From contig JAJXXG010000639.1 in the NCBI GenBank assembly GCA_021781255.1, forward strand, positions 1-8,632: a stretch of 8,632 nucleotides of DNA, written 5' to 3'. The translations under genes and the position numbers were made by a program. This document shows positions 5,855 through 8,632 of the stretch, one piece after another. Each line of letters begins with the position of its first letter. The stretch's first letter is position 1. The notes beneath the pieces were generated by a model. It saw nothing but the letters and a program-made list of their open reading frames with translations, had not been told where the DNA came from and did not search any database. The stretch comes from Acidobacteriota bacterium. GTDB lineage: Bacteria; Acidobacteriota; Terriglobia; Terriglobales; Acidobacteriaceae.

Positions 5855-6745
5855 TTACATCGATGGCTTCTTGGCGGGGGCGGCAGGCTTTGCTGCCGGC
5901 GCCATGGCGGGCTTCGGCTTCCAGAAGCCGGGGTCGGCCTTGACCCATGCCTCAGGAGGATAGCTTTGGGCGGGGTTGATGGCAAACAGCTCCGAGTCGG
6001 AGCTCTTGATGCAATCCTCTACAAGCCCACTAAGCTTTGCCATTCCGTCCTCGCCAAGGGCGTCGCGGAACTGCTTGTCCTCGGCATAGCCGGTATCGAT
6101 GTCGGCCAACGACTTGTCATCGCTTAAGACGACGTAGGTGTTGTCACCGCCGTAGGCGATTTCGTAGGTGACCCAGTGCGCGCTGGTACCGGCCTTCTTT
6201 TGGGCGTCGATGACCAGTTTCACCAGTTCGTTCCATTCTTTTCTGTGGCCGGGCTTGATGTGGAACGACGTGACCTCCATGAATCGAGCAGGGGCTAGTG
6301 TCGTGCTGGGCCGGTAGCTCAGATCCTCGTCGTAAGTGAAGACAAACTGGTCAATACCGTTGAGCAGCTCACCATCGGCCACGCTATCCTTGTCAAGCTC
6401 GGCAAAAAGAGGCTTGTCCTTCATTTGGGCCGTGAAATCGTCTTCCCAGGCCTTGAATGAGGAATAGCCGGTGAGGTACAGGGCACGCGACTTGCCCGTA
6501 AGCGAATTGAGGGCGAAGTAGTGGGTGGGCCACTTGGCTTTGGTCATTGCCGCCACGAATTTGCTCTCCGAAGCGTCGTGGATGGCGCCGGACTTCCCCG
6601 GCTTGATAAACTCCCGCGTAATTTGCAGGACTTTTGGCGGACCTTGCACTTGTGGCGCCGCACCTTGCATTTCTTGTGCCGCGGTGAACGAACTTCCAAC
6701 AACCGCGAGAGACAGTCCCAGCAATACGGGGCTGATGATCTTCAT
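5855..6745 (-). CDS. secreted protein with two similar alpha/beta (ABM-like) halves, function unknown
   Basis: This 296-aa protein has a signal peptide: MKIIS, a hydrophobic stretch to about residue 19, then a plausible cleavage after A23 (FTAA-QE). Two related segments follow at about 37-104 and 152-217. Each begins with a beta-strand and the landmark IKPG (47-50 and 163-166), then an amphipathic helix, then strands containing aromatic residues. This is the pattern of dimeric alpha/beta-barrel (ABM-like) domains, so the protein may be an internal duplication. A single cysteine (C245) lies near the end of the folded part. The tail (about 275-296) is Pro/Ala/Lys-rich. No catalytic motif is recognised and I do not assign an activity. 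AAGGAGGA (plus-strand 6753-6760) is a near-perfect ribosome site with about 8 nt to the ATG. With its own promoter it is probably transcribed independently of the JAMM gene. Confidence 0.8.
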   Translation of the reverse strand: MKIISPVLLGLSLAVVGSSFTAAQEMQGAAPQVQGPPKVLQITREFIKPGKSGAIHDASESKFVAAMTKAKWPTHYFALNSLTGKSRALYLTGYSSFKAWEDDFTAQMKDKPLFAELDKDSVADGELLNGIDQFVFTYDEDLSYRPSTTLAPARFMEVTSFHIKPGHRKEWNELVKLVIDAQKKAGTSAHWVTYEIAYGGDNTYVVLSDDKSLADIDTGYAEDKQFRDALGEDGMAKLSGLVEDCIKSSDSELFAINPAQSYPPEAWVKADPGFWKPKPAMAPAAKPAAPAKKPSM

Positions 6746-6828
6746 GTGGAAATCCTCCTTGTTTTTACCCGAGATGTCTTGCGGAGTGGGGATAGGGATG
6801 GGAAGCGCAAGTCCTCTAAGGCAAGGAG

Positions 6829-6858
6829 ATTATGGGTCTTGGAACCGCCTGGTGTAAA
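6829..6858 (-). promoter_or_regulatory. sigma-70-like promoter for the secreted ABM-like protein
   Basis: On the minus strand TTTACA (plus 6853-6858, five of six) and CATAAT (plus 6829-6834, five of six) are separated by 18 bp. They lie about 84 bp upstream of the start codon, giving a leader of roughly 75-80 nt that ends in a strong ribosome site. Confidence 0.55.
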
Positions 6859-6903
6859 GAAGTTTCTTTTCTTGCCGACATGCGTGCCGGTGATTTCCTT
6901 TGA

Positions 6904-6920
6904 GGTAACAAATTTGTACC
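6904..6920. promoter_or_regulatory. bulged palindrome, possible operator
   Basis: GGTAACAAATTTGTACC is an inverted repeat that becomes a perfect 16-nt palindrome if one A on the left arm is skipped; ACAAATTTGT (6908-6917) is perfect as it stands. It is AT-rich in a GC-rich setting and lies 46 bp upstream of the -35 of the promoter at 6829-6858, in the gap after the JAMM gene. An operator role is only a suggestion. Confidence 0.3.
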
Positions 6921-6975
6921 GGCAGCTCACCGTCGGCGAGACTTACAGGCTGACCGGCGGCCACTGGGGCTGGGA

Positions 6976-7464
6976 TCAGGCGCGGTGCGGACCGGCGGAG
7001 CGATCTTCAATCCGGATCGTCTGCGGCTCAAAATGCCTGTCCTCTTCTGTCGTCCCTGCAAGCAGGAAGGCGTTCGTCACCGTGGCTTTTCCCTGGGCGA
7101 CTTCAGTGATGACGTAGGAGCAGCCCAGCCAGTAAGCTTCCGCCAGATCGCTGGATGAGGGTTGAGCAGAGTGGTCGGGGTGGGAGTGGTAGAAGCCGGC
7201 GATCTCGAGGCCTCGCCTGCGCGCCTCAAGCGCAATGCCGGCCAGATCGGCCGGTGAGATTTGATAGCGCTTACGGGGCGAATCGGAGCGGGCGTTGACG
7301 GCGCGCACGAGCGAATCGACCTGCCAGCCATCCGGCCCGCCCTCCTGCCCTCCTCTCTGAATCGCACGGCCCAGCAGCGCGCCGCAGCACTCCTGCGGCC
7401 AGGTCTCCTCGCCGTGGGCGCGGAGCTCGTCGAAGACCGAGCGGGGCAGATGAAGAATGCTCAT
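6976..7464 (-). CDS. JAMM/MPN+ metalloprotease, M67 family (Mec-like)
   Basis: This 162-aa protein is a single bacterial JAMM domain. The zinc motif is complete: E25 in PQECCGALLG, then H93-x-H95-P and S103-x2-D106 in HSHPDHSAQPSSSD, with the exact HxH-x10-D spacing. Bacterial members such as Mycobacterium Mec remove amino acids (cysteine in that case) from the C-terminus of a ubiquitin-like sulfur carrier; others cleave ThiS/MoaD fusions. The same frame can start at 7581, but the ATG at 7464 is chosen because the extra 39 residues do not look like protein of this family and would overlap the divergent gene's ribosome site. The upstream sequence GGGAAAGAAG is only a modest ribosome site. The MoeZ-like enzyme encoded on the same strand is the natural functional partner. 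No carrier is seen and the substrate is unknown. Confidence 0.88.
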   Translation of the reverse strand: MSILHLPRSVFDELRAHGEETWPQECCGALLGRAIQRGGQEGGPDGWQVDSLVRAVNARSDSPRKRYQISPADLAGIALEARRRGLEIAGFYHSHPDHSAQPSSSDLAEAYWLGCSYVITEVAQGKATVTNAFLLAGTTEEDRHFEPQTIRIEDRSAGPHRA

Positions 7465-7579
7465 GCTTCTTTCCCGGATGCGTGCGGTCCGCATGGAGCC
7501 GGATGGTCCTGTGGATGCGCCCATGGAGAATTGCAGCCCGCCCTGCCGATGTGCGAGATTGGAGGTAGGGGGACTTGTC

Positions 7580-8104
7580 ATGCCTCAAGTCCCCATTCTT
7601 CCAGATTGGAACGCCATCATGAAACGAAAATCCGCTCATCCTGACTTCGACCAGACGCTGGAACTGCTGCGCGCCCACGCCTTCGATGTAGTTCCCTATG
7701 CCGGCGTTGCAGGAGGCTCGCTGGTGAGCAAGTACGGCGCGGGAGCCGTGCTGGTGGCGGCGCCCAAGGCCAAAGACGCTGGCGATCCGGCGGCTGCATA
7801 CGCCATCCACCCCGGAGTCGTGGTAAAGGGCGAAGTCGCGCGGTTGCTTGACCGCGGCTACCAGAAGTTCATCAAAACCTCCCAATACGAGCTCCCCGCA
7901 TCGGCCACCCAATTGCAGGCGATTCATGCGTTCAGCGAGGAACTGAAACAGCTTATCGGGTCCATCAGCCTGTACAACGAGTCGATGGGCACCACCAGCG
8001 ATGTGTATCGTTACGATCGCCTGGTGGGCCGAGAGGTGGTGGGCCGTGAAGCTGAGGGCCACAGCAGCCCGGCGCAGCCCGGCGAGTTGGCCGGCGCGCA
8101 CTGA
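7580..8104 (+). CDS. uncharacterised 174-aa protein
   Basis: I do not recognise a named family. The protein has no signal peptide or membrane segment, so it is probably cytoplasmic. The middle (about 22-150) looks like a compact alpha/beta domain: FDQTLELLRAH, a glycine-rich turn PYAGVAGGSL, a strand YGAGAVLVAA, then HPGVVVKGEVARLL and DRGYQKFIKT. A helix EELKQLIGSI (120-129) follows, then the distinctive LYNESMGTTSD (131-141). There are no cysteines and no obvious catalytic set. The end (from about 155) is low in complexity. The frame is open from 7457, but the ATG at 7580 follows GGAGGTAGGGGGA; an ATG at 7619 (MKRKSA) is another possible start. It is divergent from the JAMM gene across 115 bp and runs closely into the broken PilZ gene. 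I recall similar proteins among acidobacterial hypotheticals, but no function. Confidence 0.72.
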   Translation: MPQVPILPDWNAIMKRKSAHPDFDQTLELLRAHAFDVVPYAGVAGGSLVSKYGAGAVLVAAPKAKDAGDPAAAYAIHPGVVVKGEVARLLDRGYQKFIKTSQYELPASATQLQAIHAFSEELKQLIGSISLYNESMGTTSDVYRYDRLVGREVVGREAEGHSSPAQPGELAGAH

Positions 8105-8134
8105 CCTCCGCTGACTTTGGGAGCGGTGACCGAC

Positions 8135-8532
8135 GTGGAAGAACATCGGGAAACGCCTGCTGCCGCTGAGGCTGCCGCAACGCGCGACCGCCGCGGGCAA
8201 GTGCGTCATGAGGTGGACACCTTCGCGGCCATTCTCCTCGTAAATGTGGGGTCCGCGCTGCGGGGGCTAATCTCGATCTGAGCCTGAGCGGCTGCCGCAT
8301 TCTCACCGGCGACCGTTTCCCCGTGGGGGTTTACACGCGCGTGGAGGCGGGGTTTCGGCTGGAGGGTTTGCCGTTCCGGCTGAGCGGCGTGATCCAGGCC
8401 ATGCACAATCGCAACACGGTGGGCATTCGCTTTCTCGATCTAAGCAGACGCAAGCGGCAGCAGGTAGCGGATCTGATCGACGAGATCCAGCAGATGCGCG
8501 AGGCGCAAAGCGCAGAAGGCTGCATCGCTTAA
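8135..8532 (+). pseudogene. PilZ domain (c-di-GMP receptor) gene broken by a 1-nt frameshift
   Basis: Two frames together encode one PilZ domain. The first frame (GTG at 8135, or 8126) contains RRGQVRHEVDTF, with the RxxxR motif, and runs through ALRGLIS before stopping at 8279-8281. The second frame continues from 8275 as DLSLSGCRIL, with the D/NxSxxG motif, and ends at 8532. Adding one base after 8274 joins LIS to DLSLSG with no other change and gives about 132 aa, a normal single-domain PilZ size. The C-terminal half contains GVIQAMHNRNTVGIRFLDLS, typical of the domain, then a helix QQVADLIDEIQQM. Both c-di-GMP-binding motifs are therefore present but in different frames. GGGAG (8119-8123) favours the GTG at 8135 by spacing. 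The lesion could be a real mutation or a base-calling or assembly error. The gene follows the 174-aa protein gene by about 30 nt and is likely in the same transcript. Confidence 0.8.
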
Positions 8533-8627
8533 GTCCGGTTTTCCCCTTTTTCAGCTCTCTCCATCGTTCTGCCACCGCGCCGCGGTTGATAAACTTGTGT
8601 TTCTGTGGTTTCAGGGAGCGTTCTCCT

Positions 8628-8632
8628 ATGCC
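8628..8632 (+). CDS. start of a further gene (only two codons begun)
   Basis: AGGGAG at 8613-8618 is followed after 9 nt by ATG at 8628, and the window ends two bases later. Spacing is ideal for translation initiation, but nothing can be said about the product. The 95-bp gap before it has T-rich stretches and no clear promoter. Confidence 0.35.

Noticed and set aside
6742..6930. Possible 62-codon minus-strand gene between the JAMM gene and the secreted protein gene
   Set aside because: It contains the promoter and ribosome site of the secreted protein gene, lacks its own ribosome site and is not a beta-grasp carrier (no C-terminal GG).
7478..7494. Palindrome-like TGCGGTCCGCA in the divergent gap
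   Set aside because: It is short, GC-rich and likely by chance in this composition; no promoter hexamers flank it convincingly.
7271..8209. Minus-strand open frame of 312 codons spanning the JAMM start and the 174-aa gene
   Set aside because: It overlaps two better supported genes and the divergent gap, and its translation has no recognisable domain.

Overview
This 8.6 kb window looks like chromosomal DNA of a GC-rich Gram-negative bacterium, most likely an acidobacterium. The lineage is inferred from three things: a dispersed repeat with the core gtcatcctgagcgaa...gaaggatctgcgg, which I associate mainly with acidobacterial genomes; the style of the two uncharacterised proteins; and a PilZ gene. 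There is no rRNA or other decisive marker. I see no phage, transposase, CRISPR array or tRNA.

Layout. At 1-397 (+) is the 3' part of a NUDIX hydrolase gene, probably of the ADP-ribose pyrophosphatase group. At 398-628 is a regulatory gap with a CRP-like palindrome placed 41.5 bp upstream of a predicted transcription start. At 629-3002 (+) are two genes overlapping by 8 nt, which encode the two subunits of an NfnAB-type flavin/iron-sulfur transhydrogenase. At 3003-3440 is a gap with a 110-bp inverted-repeat element, a structured and pyrimidine-rich stretch, and a good sigma-70-like promoter. At 3441-4433 (+) is a membrane-anchored PIN-TRAM protein of the YacL type.

The minus strand then carries three genes. 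4547-5725 encodes an E1-like adenylyltransferase fused to rhodanese (MoeZ/MoeBR type). 5855-6745 encodes a secreted protein with two similar halves and has its own promoter. 6976-7464 encodes a JAMM/Mov34 metalloprotease of the M67 type. Divergent from the last, on the plus strand, are an unidentified 174-aa protein (7580-8104) and a PilZ c-di-GMP receptor gene (about 8135-8532) broken by a 1-nt deletion. A new gene appears to start at 8628 and leaves the window.

How the genes may work together. NfnA and NfnB form one enzyme linking NADH, NADPH and ferredoxin pools, and a CRP/FNR-family regulator may control them. The MoeZ-like enzyme and the JAMM protease are the activating and trimming halves of known protein-thiocarboxylate sulfur-carrier systems (the mycobacterial MoeZ-CysO-Mec logic). 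No ubiquitin-like carrier is visible here, so that link is an inference. I found no clearly new multi-gene system. The points most worth checking are the CRP-like promoter, the coiled-coil tail on NfnA, the inverted-repeat element, the incomplete sulfur-carrier pair and the frameshifted PilZ gene.
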